64,000 nucleotides of DNA from Saprospiraceae bacterium (GTDB taxonomy: Bacteria; Bacteroidota; Bacteroidia; Chitinophagales; Saprospiraceae), in assembly GCA_016711125.1 (NCBI GenBank), contig JADJTQ010000001.1:620001-684000 (forward strand), in the 5' to 3' direction. The position numbers and the translations under genes were made by a program. Of this stretch, positions 37,124 to 47,457 are shown piece after piece; the first letter of the stretch is position 1, and the number at the start of each line of letters is the position of its first letter. A model generated the notes under the pieces. It was not told the origin of the DNA. It did not search any database and worked only from the letters and a program-made list of their open reading frames with translations.

Positions 37124-37561
37124 ATGAAATTTAATTGGGGTAATGGTATTGCAATTTTTTATAGTCTCTTTGTAGTGACTATGGTATATATGGTCGTTCG
37201 AGCATCGCAAGACGACGTTAATATGGTCCAGGATAATTATTATGACCAGGATCTGAATTATGAGGCATTTAGAAAAAGTCGTCAAGAAGGGATGCAGGTC
37301 GGTGTATTAGCGATTGAATATCTGCCTGCTGAAAAAAATGTAAAAATCCAGTTTCCGCAGGCGACTGACAACATTGGGGGCATGATTAAATTCTACCGGC
37401 CTTCTGATCGCAAGATGGACCAATCGGTTAAGATTATACTTGATGCTCAAAATAGCATGGTAGTGGCTGTCGATCAATTGTCGGGAGGCTATTGGAAAAT
37501 CCTGGTCAATTGGGATGTTGATGGTAAGAGTTATTACAAAGAAGAACCTCTGGTGCTCTAA
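37124..37561 (+). CDS. ccoH: FixH/CcoH family protein
   Basis: 145 residues: an N-terminal helix (GIAIFYSLFVVTMVYMVV), the conserved NYYDQDLNYEAFRKS segment, and a small beta domain that includes YWKILVNWDVDGKSYY. FixH assists cbb3 assembly. Its stop overlaps the next start by one base. Confidence 0.9.
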   Translation: MKFNWGNGIAIFYSLFVVTMVYMVVRASQDDVNMVQDNYYDQDLNYEAFRKSRQEGMQVGVLAIEYLPAEKNVKIQFPQATDNIGGMIKFYRPSDRKMDQSVKIILDAQNSMVVAVDQLSGGYWKILVNWDVDGKSYYKEEPLVL

Positions 37562-38259
37562 TGGATTGGTGGACCGCATTTACGATCGGACTTTTTGGTA
37601 GTATGCATTGTGTAGGCATGTGTGGTCCAATTGCCATGGCACTTCCCTTTCATGATCGCAGTAGATGGCATATTTTACAAAATACCTCGCTCTACAATTC
37701 GGGCCGGATTACAACTTATGCCGTGATTGGACTTTTACCTGGCTTGCTGGGGCAGGGATTGGCTTTGGCTGGATTTCAGCAAAGCGTATCAATATTTTTA
37801 GGTCTGCTATTCCTGTTTGCTGCACTTTTTTCCCTGGGAGCCAGCCAGTATCTACACCGAATTGCTCTTTATCGCCATTTTTATGCTGTAGTGCAGCAGG
37901 GGTTGGGCCAGTTGTTAAAGAAACAGACCAGAAAGACTTTTTTTTCGATTGGATTGTTGAATGGTCTGCTGCCTTGTGGCCTGGTTTATATGGCCCTTGC
38001 AGGCGCTATCACCCAATCAAGTATGTTTTCAGGGGCCCTATACATGGCTTTATTTGGCCTTGGTACCGTACCGCTCATGTCGGCAATCGCTGTTTCTAAA
38101 GGTTTGATCTCCTTGCCAATGCGCAATTTTATTCGCAAAGTCACTCCGGCCTTCATGATATTATTTGCTCTGTTGTTATTGTTTCGGGGCCTTCAAGTTG
38201 ACCTTCCTGAATCAATCGATGCCTGGATGCTTATGGGCTATCTGCCTATGTGTGAGTGA
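37561..38259 (+). CDS. SafE/UreH-type membrane protein of the cbb3 cluster
   Basis: 232 residues, six membrane helices, opening with FGSMHCVGMCGPIAMALP, the signature of the cytochrome-oxidase-associated sulfite exporter TauE/SafE or UreH family. A second NGLLPCGLVYMAL motif marks the internal repeat. It is the last gene of the cluster and is thought to act in copper or thiol handling during assembly; the exact role is not established. Confidence 0.88.
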   Translation: MDWWTAFTIGLFGSMHCVGMCGPIAMALPFHDRSRWHILQNTSLYNSGRITTYAVIGLLPGLLGQGLALAGFQQSVSIFLGLLFLFAALFSLGASQYLHRIALYRHFYAVVQQGLGQLLKKQTRKTFFSIGLLNGLLPCGLVYMALAGAITQSSMFSGALYMALFGLGTVPLMSAIAVSKGLISLPMRNFIRKVTPAFMILFALLLLFRGLQVDLPESIDAWMLMGYLPMCE

Positions 38260-38479
38260 CATCGATCCGTATGCTGGAATCTCTGACTGAGTTGTTTCAC
38301 AGGAGAACCTTTTCTTTTTAAGATCGTTTAATTACATTAATCTCAGATAAGTTTTGGGCTATTGGTAGATGGATATCTCAAGTTATCTACCATGTTTGAA
38401 TATCCTGAAGTAGCATCAAATGATTTGAAATCTTCGAATTGGATGATGGACCATGAATTTCGAAATAAAATGTTGATTT

Positions 38480-38890
38480 ATGTCTAATTTTCATTTGATG
38501 ATCGGTTTTATCCTGACCGGTATTGTTTTTTTAATAGTGGATTTACTTTGGTTGGGATTAGTAGCCAAGAAGATATATGATCAATATCTGGGAGTTCTTC
38601 TAAGAGAAGAGATCAATTGGTTGCCAGCTCTTTTATTTTATGTGCTATTTATTATCGCCATTTTTGTCTTTGCTATCTTACCGGCAGTGCGTGATGATTC
38701 CATTATAAGGGCAATATTTTTGGGAGCTTTTTTCGGATTTATTTGTTATGCTACATATGATCTGACTAACCTCGCAACTCTGAAGGGTTGGCCTGTCAAT
38801 ATTGTATACATTGACATTGCGTGGGGTACTTTTGTAACTGCGACTGTAAGTGCAATCGGATTTATGATCTTAAAATGGCTATCCGGATGA
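38480..38890 (+). CDS. DUF2177 family membrane protein
   Basis: 136 residues with four membrane helices. The family signature is DLLWLGLVAKKIYDQYLG near the N-terminus and FICYATYDLTNLATLKGWP in the middle. The function is unknown. Its stop overlaps the next start (ATGA at 38887), so the two are co-translated. Confidence 0.9.
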   Translation: MSNFHLMIGFILTGIVFLIVDLLWLGLVAKKIYDQYLGVLLREEINWLPALLFYVLFIIAIFVFAILPAVRDDSIIRAIFLGAFFGFICYATYDLTNLATLKGWPVNIVYIDIAWGTFVTATVSAIGFMILKWLSG

Positions 38891-39650
38891 GCAGATTTCT
38901 AATTGAGTTGATTTTAATCGCGTTATCCTATTCCCTGATTTGGTTTTTGATTTCACTCGTCAAGAAGAGGAATGATATTGCCGATGTAGCCTGGGGTCTT
39001 GGTTTTATAGTTTATTGTTTTTATTTACTATTATCATTTCCACTCAGCGACCTCGCCAAGACATTGATTTATCTGGTAATTATTTGGGCTCTCCGTTTAA
39101 GCATCCATATCTATATTCGAAGCAGGAAAAAAAGGAAGACTTTCGTTATCAAAAGTGGCGGGATGATTGGGGTCGTAACTTTTATTGGAGATCGTTTCTG
39201 CAAGTGTTCTTGCTCCAGTCTCTTCTAATTATTGTGGTGATGGCACCCGTGCTTATTGTGAGTTATTCTCCAGATTCTTCCTGGTCGTGGCCGGTCACAG
39301 CGGGCATATTTGTCTGGTTTGTTGGATTCATTTATGAGACTGTGGCCGACTTGCAATTATTTATTTTTAGCATTAGAAAGAGAAAGGGTCAGGAGATTAT
39401 GAAGACCGGTCTTTGGAAGTATAGTCGACATCCAAATTACTTTGGAGAAATAGTAGTTTGGTGGGGTATATATATTTGCGTGCTACCATTAAATTGCAGT
39501 TTACTATTAGCCATTAGTCCTCTTACGATGACCTATCTACTGCTTTTCGTTTCTGGAGTCCCTATGTTGGAAAGGAGATATGAAAACCACCTGGAGTATC
39601 AAGCTTACAAAAAGAATACTCCGGCTATACTTCCAAAGTGGAGCCAGTAG
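38887..39650 (+). pseudogene. DUF1295 (steroid 5-alpha reductase-like) membrane protein, frameshifted
   Basis: Two frames together give one full DUF1295 protein: DIADVAWGLGFIVYCFYLL in the first and EDFRYQKWRDDWG, then GLWKYSRHPNYFGEIVVWWG, in the second. They join at the A7 run 39127-39133; one extra A restores the frame (RKKKEDFRYQKW). The run could be a base-call error, a real mutation or a slippery site; the window-wide pattern favours error. The start at 38887 is chosen for its ATGA overlap with DUF2177. Related proteins are membrane reductases or methyltransferases. Confidence 0.85.
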
Positions 39651-39663
39651 TAAGACTTTTCGA

Positions 39664-41490
39664 TTAAATTTTGACAAAGCGAGCAATTTTTTGACTTCCA
39701 TCCGTATTTATTATACGTATCAGATACACACCTTTATTTAATTTGGAAATATTAACCTGTCGATTACTTCTATCACCATCTATGGTTATCTGCTCTTGAA
39801 GACTTCCATTTAAATGATAAATCTTGATATCTTGAATGTTACTCCCGGGTTCTAAATCCAAAATCAAATATTCATCGGCGGGATTCGGATAGACTTTTAT
39901 TAATTTTTCCTGTGGCACCAACGCACCTACTATTTGTTCTGGTGCATAAGTTTCAAGATTGTCGAAAAAGAAGGTGCTGCCAAGATTGGTATTTGATCCA
40001 AATAGGAGAATCACTTGATCAGTACTCGTGTTTAAAGTGTTGGGGTCGGGACGGTCGAGTAAGGTGAGATGCAAACGCTGCCAGGCACCCTGTACTTTGG
40101 TGCGGGCCTCATAGCGGCTGTGACGGCCAATCGGATAATTAGTAGGTTGCGATCGATTATTATTTTCCAGTTGCAAGAGAACGAGCGTTCCCCCAGGAGC
40201 ATCAGTATAAACATCCAGATAAAATCGTTTTTCTCCTGTTAGGTAAGGAGCGGCGTCATCTAGTTGATCAACATCATAGACAAGCACATCAAATTGCTCC
40301 GCGCCATTTCGAACATATTTCCCACAAAGTGGTGAACTATTAATATCATCTGGTCTCGGATTTGTCGCATTGTCATCCAAAAGTCCAGTCGAAAAATTAT
40401 AGACTATTTTACTTGGGTCGTCGAAGTTTTCCCAGGTATTTTCACGCACAAAAGCCGGTGCAACAGTGACAGCTACTCCAAGTGAGTCACCCTGGCATCC
40501 ATTGGTAAAGTTCGCTTGAACGATGCCGCCTATGCTATTCCAGTCGACCAAAATACTGGATTCCCCTTGACCACTTACGATATTGGCTCTTTCCGGGACT
40601 GTCCAACTGACTTGTGCTCCTGGTGGAAGATTAAAGAGCTGATACCTCACAGATTTCGCTTGATTTTCAACCAATCTTTCACCAGCAAGGGATGGTAAAA
40701 ACCCATCATATACCCTGACGTAGTCAACTTCTAATATCTGAGGAAACTCGGTTGCGGAGTTGGGAGATCCTGGCCAATTACCACCGACGGCAAGATTTAA
40801 CAATAGATGAAAGTCATGATCGAATGGCCATCTTGAGCCACCCGTGGCCAGATTGGTTTGGGTGGCATGAAGAAAACCATCAATGTACCACCGAATGAGG
40901 TTCACCCCCCACTCTAGTGCAAATGTGTGAAATTCGTCGTTAAAGATGCCCTCTTGCAACGTGTAGCTAGCTGTGACAGATCGGTTGGCAGGGGCCAATT
41001 GTCCAAAATGGATCGTTCCATGGGTCGTGGCTGGTTCACTTCCGATCAATTCCATAATGTCAATTTCACCACTTTGTGGCCAACTGCCATAGGGCTCAGG
41101 AGTGGAGAGCATCCAAAATGCAGGCCAGATGCCCTTACCTGTAGGTAGTTTCATTCTGGCCTCAAACCTGCCATAAGTCCAATCACCTTTTTCCTTGGTA
41201 GTCAGTCTTGCTGAAGTATACGATTTATTACCAGCGGCTTCTTTTTTAGCGATGATTTGCAAATTACCTTGATTGAGAGCTATATTTTCCGCTTGATAGA
41301 ATTGTAGTTCGTTGTTTCCCCAGCCGCAAATGCCCAGATCACAGCCATCACCGAGCTGAATGTTCCACTTAGTCAGATCTAAAGAAGTGCCTTCAAAATG
41401 ATCTTCCCAGATGATATTTGGGCACTGTGCCATAGAGTGACGAATGCCGAGTAATAGCAAGAATATGGACCAAAAACATTTCATATCCAT
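39664..41490 (-). CDS. GH16 beta-glucanase with T9SS sorting domain
   Basis: About 608 residues (ATG 41490; another ATG at 41484 directly precedes the signal peptide KCFWSIFLLLLGIRHSMAQ). The GH16 catalytic domain spans about 25-265 with the nucleophile and acid/base in GEIDIMELIG (ExDxxE), typical of laminarinases. A PKD-like Ig domain and a carbohydrate-binding-like domain follow. The C-terminal sorting domain (VYPNPADEYLILDLEPGS, KGVYLIRI) indicates type IX secretion. It probably cleaves beta-1,3-glucans. Confidence 0.94.
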   Translation of the reverse strand: MDMKCFWSIFLLLLGIRHSMAQCPNIIWEDHFEGTSLDLTKWNIQLGDGCDLGICGWGNNELQFYQAENIALNQGNLQIIAKKEAAGNKSYTSARLTTKEKGDWTYGRFEARMKLPTGKGIWPAFWMLSTPEPYGSWPQSGEIDIMELIGSEPATTHGTIHFGQLAPANRSVTASYTLQEGIFNDEFHTFALEWGVNLIRWYIDGFLHATQTNLATGGSRWPFDHDFHLLLNLAVGGNWPGSPNSATEFPQILEVDYVRVYDGFLPSLAGERLVENQAKSVRYQLFNLPPGAQVSWTVPERANIVSGQGESSILVDWNSIGGIVQANFTNGCQGDSLGVAVTVAPAFVRENTWENFDDPSKIVYNFSTGLLDDNATNPRPDDINSSPLCGKYVRNGAEQFDVLVYDVDQLDDAAPYLTGEKRFYLDVYTDAPGGTLVLLQLENNNRSQPTNYPIGRHSRYEARTKVQGAWQRLHLTLLDRPDPNTLNTSTDQVILLFGSNTNLGSTFFFDNLETYAPEQIVGALVPQEKLIKVYPNPADEYLILDLEPGSNIQDIKIYHLNGSLQEQITIDGDRSNRQVNISKLNKGVYLIRIINTDGSQKIARFVKI

Positions 41491-41701
41491 CAATGTGTCA
41501 GACCCCAAGTTAGCTTTTATTGGGAGTGAATGTGGCAGTTAGTCATGATAGCAGTAAAAATTTAGGTACTTCATTGGACTCATGGTTCAGGTCTTTGGCA
41601 TTTAATCGATATTTTGAGGATGGTGGTCTATCATTTCTTGATCAGATCGGCAGAGACCCTGGAAGATTTGTAAATTGGGCAACATAAAACAAAATCGAAC
41701 T

Positions 41702-42256
41702 ATGGGATTTCTGATGATTATTGTGGCTATTGCCATTGTTTTTGCCCTCTACCTAGTAGGTGTTTACAACAAATTTGTGCGAAAACGCTCAATGATGGAG
41801 GAAGGATGGAGCGGTATCGATGTACAACTCAAAAAGAGACATGACTTGATCCCCAACCTGGTAGAAACGGTGAAAGGATATGCCAAACATGAACAAGAGA
41901 CGCTCAATAAAGTAATTGAAGCTCGTAATGCAGCGCTCAAAGCCGATGGTGTAAAAGCACAGACCCAGGCAGAAAATCAATTAAATTCGGCCCTCGCAAA
42001 TGTCTTTGCACTCAGTGAAGCGTATCCGGATCTGAAAGCAAACACGAATTTTATCCAATTGCAGCAGGAATTGTCGTCAGTAGAAAATGATGTTGAGAAA
42101 GCCCGGCGATATTATAATGCTACCGTTCGGGAAAACAACATCATGGTGGAATCATTTCCCAGCAATCTCCTTGCCAATGCTTTTCATTTTGACTTGGGTG
42201 AATTTTTTGAAATCGAGAACATCGCTGAACGGGCTGCTCCACAGATTAAATTTTAA
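41702..42256 (+). CDS. LemA family protein
   Basis: About 184 residues (ATG 41702; an upstream TTG at 41675 is less likely). One N-terminal helix, then the signature LKKRHDLIPNLVETVKGYAK and ARRYYNATVRENN, ending AAPQIKF. LemA proteins are membrane-anchored helical bundles of uncertain function and often neighbour DUF2207/TPM proteins, as here. Confidence 0.93.
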   Translation: MGFLMIIVAIAIVFALYLVGVYNKFVRKRSMMEEGWSGIDVQLKKRHDLIPNLVETVKGYAKHEQETLNKVIEARNAALKADGVKAQTQAENQLNSALANVFALSEAYPDLKANTNFIQLQQELSSVENDVEKARRYYNATVRENNIMVESFPSNLLANAFHFDLGEFFEIENIAERAAPQIKF

Positions 42257-42295
42257 CGTCAGACGGATCTGACTACGATCTGGTAGATTTAAATG

Positions 42296-42333
42296 ATCGG
42301 TCTTCAATTTTGCTGATTGAAGGCCGATATTTT
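42296..42333 (+). terminator. Rho-independent terminator after LemA
   Basis: A 13-bp stem (atcggtcttcaat with attgaaggccgat, one G-U pair) with a 7-base loop is followed by a T-rich tract. It implies that the DUF2207 gene downstream has its own promoter. Confidence 0.8.
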
Positions 42334-42557
42334 AGTGCTTTTGAGATGTTTATGAGATATAAGCCACTGGTAGTGGTGAAGAAGCGGAGAGATTTAGCTT
42401 ATTTTTACATGATATTTAATTGCTATGGTTGACAGATCCAGAATGCAATAGGAGAAACATTATTGATGCCTTGTTATCAGTACATGACCCTTTTTTCAAC
42501 CTTTTATCCATTGATTGGATAGTTGTAAATAATTTGATGATAAAGCGAAATTGCCAA

Positions 42558-44305
42558 ATGAATAATTCGAATTTTTATTCCGTTAAGGGAGTATTTTTAA
42601 AACCTCAGTTTTTGAAAAGATTGCAGATTATTTGTTTGGTATTTCTTTGGTTTTTTGGGACGGTGCCGGGCTATAGCCAGCAGGAAAGGATTCTGAACTA
42701 TGATACACAGATTGAGCTTCACAAAGACCGTTCAATTACGGTTACCGAATTTATCGAAGTTTATGTAAATGGCGATATCATTAAGCGGGGCCTTACCCGA
42801 CGGTTACCTACGCAACGTAATTTGAATGGCAAATCGGTGTCAGTGAAATATGATATACTAGAGGTAGAAAAAAATGGTCAACCTGAACCCTATCGCAAGG
42901 AAAGTAATAATGGACTAATGCTGTATTTAGGTAGTGCCGATGTTTTCCTGAATCCAGGTGTCTATCAGTATAAAATCAAATACCAGGTACCAGACCAAAT
43001 CGGATTTTTTGATGACTACGATGAGCTATACTGGAATGCAATAGGCAATGATGTAGAATTTAACATTGAGAAGGCTTCATGCCGGGTTAGTGTTCCATCA
43101 GGAGCTGAAATTGTACAACAAGCCGCGTACGTTGGAGCCTATGGACAGCAAAGTCAGGAGTATACCGTGACCAATGAAGGTTCGGTATTGGATTATCGGG
43201 TCTCCCGAAGCTTGCAACCTCTGGAAGGTTTTACTGTTTCGGTGGCTGTCAATAAAGGTGTATTTGACCAACCGAATATTTTACAAAGGCTGGGTACCTT
43301 AATCCTCATTATCCTGGCTTCTATCTTTCTGATTCCGTATTATATATATACCTGGTGGAAGCATGGTCAGGATCCCCCGACACCCGCTTCTTATCCAATG
43401 TGGAATGCACCCGATGGGCTTTCGGCTGCTTCGGTCAATTACGTTTCTAAAGGTGCCCATGACAGTAAGAGTTTTACTGCCTCGGTCATAAATCTGGCCA
43501 TAAAAGGCTATCTGAAAATCGAGGAGGTTATCGAAAAGGGTTTCTTTTCGAAATCGACCAACTTTGATTTAATTCAACTAAAAGCGAGTGATGGGCAATT
43601 GCCCAAGGAAGACAAACAATTGCTGGATAACCTTTTTCGATACGATGAACGGGTCAGCATCACTGGTAAGTATGACAGCAATATCGAAAAGGCATATAGT
43701 AGTCATGGTGGCAGTTTGTCGGCACAGCATAGTGCTTTTCTAACTAAAGGACATAATGCACGATTTTTAGTAACGCCTATACTGATTACTATCGCAGTCA
43801 TTGGAATAGCGATTTTTTTGTTGGTCAATAGTCCTTATGCAGAAGGTGCCAACATTAAATCCATCTTCTCATTTGCTCCCCTGGCGATTATCGGGTTGAT
43901 TTTGTATGGGTATCTCATTAGAAAACCCACACCCGAAAAACTGGATTTACAAGCGCGTATCAAAGGCTTTCAAATGTATCTGGAATTAGCGGAAAAGAGA
44001 GATTGCGGCTTTTAAATCCACCGGAAATGACTCCTGATCATTTCGAAATAATTTTACCGTATGCTTTTGCCCTGGGAGTTGAACATCATTGGACCGAAAA
44101 GTTTAAAAATATTCTCCAACAGGCAAATTACCGGCCCCAATGGCATAATACGGCGACGCCCCTATATTTTTCCGATCACTTTGGAAGAGATTTCTCGCAG
44201 AGTGTTAGCGGTGCAGCAACCAAACCATCAGATAGCGGCAGCGGCAGTGGTGGTGGAGGATTTTCAGGTGGCGGTGGTGGTGGAGGAGGCGTCGGAGGAT
44301 GGTGA
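42558..44305 (+). pseudogene. DUF2207 predicted membrane protein, frameshifted
   Basis: The first frame gives a signal peptide, the soluble DUF2207 domain (RSITVTEFIEVYVNGDIIKR), membrane helices and RIKGFQMYLELAEK. The second continues with RLLNPPEMTPDHFEIILPY and ends in a Gly-rich tail. One extra A in the run 43993-43996 joins them as AEKERLRLLNPPE, matching the family. The ATG at 42558 is chosen because it places the signal peptide at the N-terminus. The function is unknown; it is probably linked to LemA. Confidence 0.88.
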
Positions 44306-44367
44306 TTTCAGATTGCTGATTTCAGATTGCGAATTGCCAGATTGCCAACTGAGAACTGCCAATTGAA
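44303..44367. repeat. Degenerate 7-bp repeat array (AGATTGC type)
   Basis: TGATTTC, AGATTGC, TGATTTC, AGATTGC, GAATTGC and related units begin exactly at the DUF2207 stop codon and end at the next gene's start. The word is shared with the pcs end of the 58.2-58.6 kb array. Confidence 0.8.
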
Positions 44368-45104
44368 TGCAAATGAAAATATGCCTCGCTCAAATTAAAT
44401 CTGTCTCAGGAGATTTCCAGGCCAATTTGAAACGGCATTTGGAATTTATTGAGATGTCGCAAGGGCATGCGTGTGATCTGATCTTATTTCCGGAACTATC
44501 CCTTACCGGATATGAGCCAACCCTGGCCCAAGAATTGGAGATGGATTTTCAGGATACCCGACTTGACGTTTTTCAGGAAATTAGTAATAGTCACCAAATT
44601 ACTATCGGAGTGGGCGCTCCGATCAGCGTATCGGGTGGTGTCGCAATCGGTATGGTCCTCTTCGAAAGGGATACAACTAGAAAAGTTTATTTCAAAAGAT
44701 ATCTCCATTCTGATGAAGAGCCTTTTTTTATGAGTAGTGAGGGATTTGGAGGAATAATTAATAGTGATCAAAGGATTGCCTTAGCAATCTGTTACGAAAT
44801 TTCCGTTCCCGCGCATGCTGAGCGAGCTTTTAAAGCTGGAGCGGAAATCTATATGGCCAGCGTTGTGAAATTCTTTAACGGATTTGATAAAGCGTTGTCT
44901 AGGTTATCTGAAATTGCCAGTCAATATTCGATGGTTGTTTTAATGGTTAATGGTGTTGGGATAGCAGATGGTTTGGAGTGTGCTGGCAGATCATCGATTT
45001 TTGATACTCACGGCCGATTGATAGGACAGCTAAGTGCTTCTGATGAAGGGCTATTGATTTTCGATACAGAATCATGTGAAGTCTTGTCAACAGCTATTGG
45101 ATGA
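44367..45104 (+). CDS. Carbon-nitrogen hydrolase (nitrilase superfamily)
   Basis: 245 residues; an in-frame ATG two codons later is also possible. The catalytic triad is Glu in FPELSLTGYE, Lys in YFKRYLHSDE, and Cys in LAICYEIS. Members hydrolyse amides, ureides or nitriles. Nothing nearby indicates the substrate. The start lies at the end of a 7-bp repeat array, so the leader is repeat-derived. Confidence 0.9.
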   Translation: MQMKICLAQIKSVSGDFQANLKRHLEFIEMSQGHACDLILFPELSLTGYEPTLAQELEMDFQDTRLDVFQEISNSHQITIGVGAPISVSGGVAIGMVLFERDTTRKVYFKRYLHSDEEPFFMSSEGFGGIINSDQRIALAICYEISVPAHAERAFKAGAEIYMASVVKFFNGFDKALSRLSEIASQYSMVVLMVNGVGIADGLECAGRSSIFDTHGRLIGQLSASDEGLLIFDTESCEVLSTAIG

Positions 45105-45366
45105 CAAATGAGATGAGTCAGATTTTAATTTAAAATATAGATTTGGTTCTTACTCATCTTCAGTGGGTAACTACTATTTTGATTGTTTCTAGTTTATTGC
45201 GGCATAGATAATGTCTTTTTTAACTTAGTGTGCTTTGTCTGGTACATAAAATTATGCACCCGGAACATTCTTTTTACTAAGGTCATTGCCGATTACTTTG
45301 TGTGTTTGCTTGAAGTATAATTTCCCAACGGTTTTTCGCATTTTGTGAAGCCAAAAGAGTGATCTT

Positions 45367-45948
45367 ATGAATAGAATAGCCGTGTTTTGCGGATCCAGTT
45401 TGGGTAATGAAGATCAATATAGTAATCAGGCTAGTCTCTTAGGCAAAACTCTGGCGTCTCTCGGTATTGGCCTGGTTTATGGAGGTGGAAAAGTTGGACT
45501 CATGGGTGCCGTAGCCGATGGTGCGCTTAGTAGGAAGGGTGAAGTGATTGGTGTTTTACCCAATTTCCTTCGTCCAAGAGAGTTTGCTCATGAGGGTCTT
45601 ACGGAGTTGATTTTGGTGGACAGTATGCATGAGCGAAAAACTAAGATGTTTCAACTGTGTGACGGCTTTATTGCTTTACCAGGAGGTTTCGGCACCCTGG
45701 AGGAATTGTTTGAAATGATCACCTGGGCTCAGCTAGGTCTGCACCAAAAGCCCGTAGGGCTCTTAAACATTGATGGCTTTTACAATGCTCTTATTGAACT
45801 ACTAAATATAATGGTTGATCGCGGTTTCTTGAAAGATATCAACCGAAAGATGCTTTTGGTCAATGACGACATAGACGATCTGCTTCAAGCAATGACGGTT
45901 TATGTGGCACCAAAGGTTTTGAAGTGGATTGATCAAAAGACTCTATGA
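45367..45948 (+). CDS. LOG family phosphoribohydrolase
   Basis: 193 residues of the TIGR00730 type: GGGKVGLMG in the Rossmann fold, SMHERKTKMF with the catalytic Arg, and PGGFGTLEELFEM. The family releases free base from nucleoside monophosphates, including cytokinin ribotides; in bacteria it is often called a lysine decarboxylase by error. Confidence 0.94.
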   Translation: MNRIAVFCGSSLGNEDQYSNQASLLGKTLASLGIGLVYGGGKVGLMGAVADGALSRKGEVIGVLPNFLRPREFAHEGLTELILVDSMHERKTKMFQLCDGFIALPGGFGTLEELFEMITWAQLGLHQKPVGLLNIDGFYNALIELLNIMVDRGFLKDINRKMLLVNDDIDDLLQAMTVYVAPKVLKWIDQKTL

Positions 45949-46190
45949 AGAAAATGTTCATTTGTTGATTGGGATGCCGGGATAGGACCGACGTAGGTCT
46001 GGTCTAATTTGACAAAATTCGGTGGGTTAAATGCAGTCGGCGATGATTCGGGATATGGGTTTTTAGAAATCTTTCTCAGGACCGTAGTTCTGAAGCGCTC
46101 AATAGATTTGTGGCCCTTCCTTAATGCTAATAGGAAATTTGCTTCATCAAAAACTCAAGATAATGTCTGATGGTCTCTTTCTCATTTATC

Positions 46191-46697
46191 TCATTTTCCG
46201 TCAAAAGTGCTTCCATAATCCAGAATCTTGCAAAGAGGGGACATAAATGAAACCATTAAATCGATGTTTGATTCATCGGCCTTAATTTGCTGGTTTTTGG
46301 CCAACTCCTGAAATATGACCTTTAAGGCATCCTTGCGTCTGTTTACAGTTTGCGGATAGTGGAATGATCCGGTTGATTCCAGCTCCTGCCGAACTATTTG
46401 GTTTCCCAGTAAAATACCCCGAAATCGATATTGTGACTGAAAAACCTTTGTTATAAGCACAAGGAAGTTCTCGATTGTCGGTTTTTTCTTTGGGTATTCG
46501 TCATAAAGTAAGTCATTCGCTTGCCTCAATGCTTCGACCAGTTGGATTAGTATATCCTCCTTGCGGGCGAAATGATAGGACAGATTGCCAGGGCTTATCT
46601 GCATGTGCCGGGCTATCTCCCTTACGCCAACCTGATGATAGCCTTTCTGGTTGATCAGCTCCAAAGTAACTTCCAGAATTTTTTCTTTCGTAGTCAT
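46191..46697 (-). CDS. TetR/AcrR family transcriptional regulator
   Basis: About 168 residues. The start ATG at 46697 (MTTKEKILEVTLELI) is preferred to 46736 because the longer start would place the operator inside the gene. HTH: GVREIARHMQISPGNLSYHF. Two 15-bp palindromes lie between it and the divergent cupin gene, so it probably represses both. The C-terminal ligand domain gives no clue to the inducer. Confidence 0.9.
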   Translation of the reverse strand: MTTKEKILEVTLELINQKGYHQVGVREIARHMQISPGNLSYHFARKEDILIQLVEALRQANDLLYDEYPKKKPTIENFLVLITKVFQSQYRFRGILLGNQIVRQELESTGSFHYPQTVNRRKDALKVIFQELAKNQQIKADESNIDLMVSFMSPLCKILDYGSTFDGK

Positions 46698-46707
46698 TTC
46701 AAAAATA

Positions 46708-46752
46708 TAGTACAATGTACTAACATTTATAAACATTTAGTACATTGTACTA
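46708..46752. promoter_or_regulatory. Paired TetR operator palindromes
   Basis: TAGTACAATGTACTA (46708-46722) and TAGTACATTGTACTA (46738-46752) are near-identical palindromes 30 bp apart, about three helical turns, centred in the divergent region between the TetR gene and the cupin gene. Confidence 0.88.
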
Positions 46753-46753
46753 A

Positions 46754-46794
46754 AATCATCAATTATCAATCATCAATCATCAATCATCAATCAG
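46754..46794. repeat. 7-bp repeat array (AATCATC) abutting the cupin start
   Basis: Five full AATCATC/AATTATC units and a partial one run directly into the cupin ATG, where a ribosome-binding site would be. Copy changes of one unit would shift spacing by 7 bases. Confidence 0.9.
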
Positions 46795-47349
46795 ATGTAT
46801 CCTTATCCTTTTCCGCACAAGATCTCTACCATATTTGGAGAAGAAATAACCTTTGAATCTATAGAAATGAAGGATTCGATTAGAACGCTTATTGTCGGCA
46901 ATCGCGTACAGCCTGGATCTGGGCCACCTTTTCACGTACATTTCAAACAGGAAGAAGGTTTAACCGTTAAAAAAGGCAAGATGGGATATCAAATCCATGG
47001 ACAAGAGGAGAAATTTGCTAATGTAGGTGAAAGCTTAATCTTTAAACGAGGTGAAATGCATCGATTTTGGAATGCTGGTGATGACATTTTAGAGTGCACT
47101 GGTTGGATCTGCCCGGCAAACACGATTGACTACTTCCTCACTGGCTTATATAATTCAGTCAATAAGGCGGGAAAACCGGCAGGTGATCCCTTTGATGGCG
47201 CTTTTCTTTTGACGCGATACAAGAGTGAGTATGACGTAATGGTGGTGCCCACCTTTGTAAAAAGAGTGATCATGCCGATCACGGTATTTATTGGAAAATT
47301 ATTAGGTAAATACGATCATTTTAAAGATGCTCCAGAGGCAATCAATTGA
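46795..47349 (+). CDS. Cupin domain protein
   Basis: 184 residues. A single cupin barrel: GSGPPFHVHFKQEE supplies metal-binding His residues near 45, and FKRGEMHRFWNAG supplies the second motif. The C-terminal 70 residues form an extra region (ANTIDYFLTGLYNSVNKAG). Members include dioxygenases and sugar or ligand sensors. The divergent TetR gene and operators imply control by a small molecule. Confidence 0.88.
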   Translation: MYPYPFPHKISTIFGEEITFESIEMKDSIRTLIVGNRVQPGSGPPFHVHFKQEEGLTVKKGKMGYQIHGQEEKFANVGESLIFKRGEMHRFWNAGDDILECTGWICPANTIDYFLTGLYNSVNKAGKPAGDPFDGAFLLTRYKSEYDVMVVPTFVKRVIMPITVFIGKLLGKYDHFKDAPEAIN

Positions 47350-47457
47350 TGCTCCGTAGTGGCCAAGTGTACCCGGTATATTTCTTAAATCAAATCACAA
47401 ACTGTCCGATTTGCAATCTTTCATTGGTTATGGAAGTGCAGTTATTATAAATCGAAT

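Noticed and set aside
39127..39133. Programmed -1 frameshift at A7 in the DUF1295 gene
   Set aside because: The run could slip, but no stimulatory structure was identified and several unrelated genes show the same kind of run lesion, so error is more likely.
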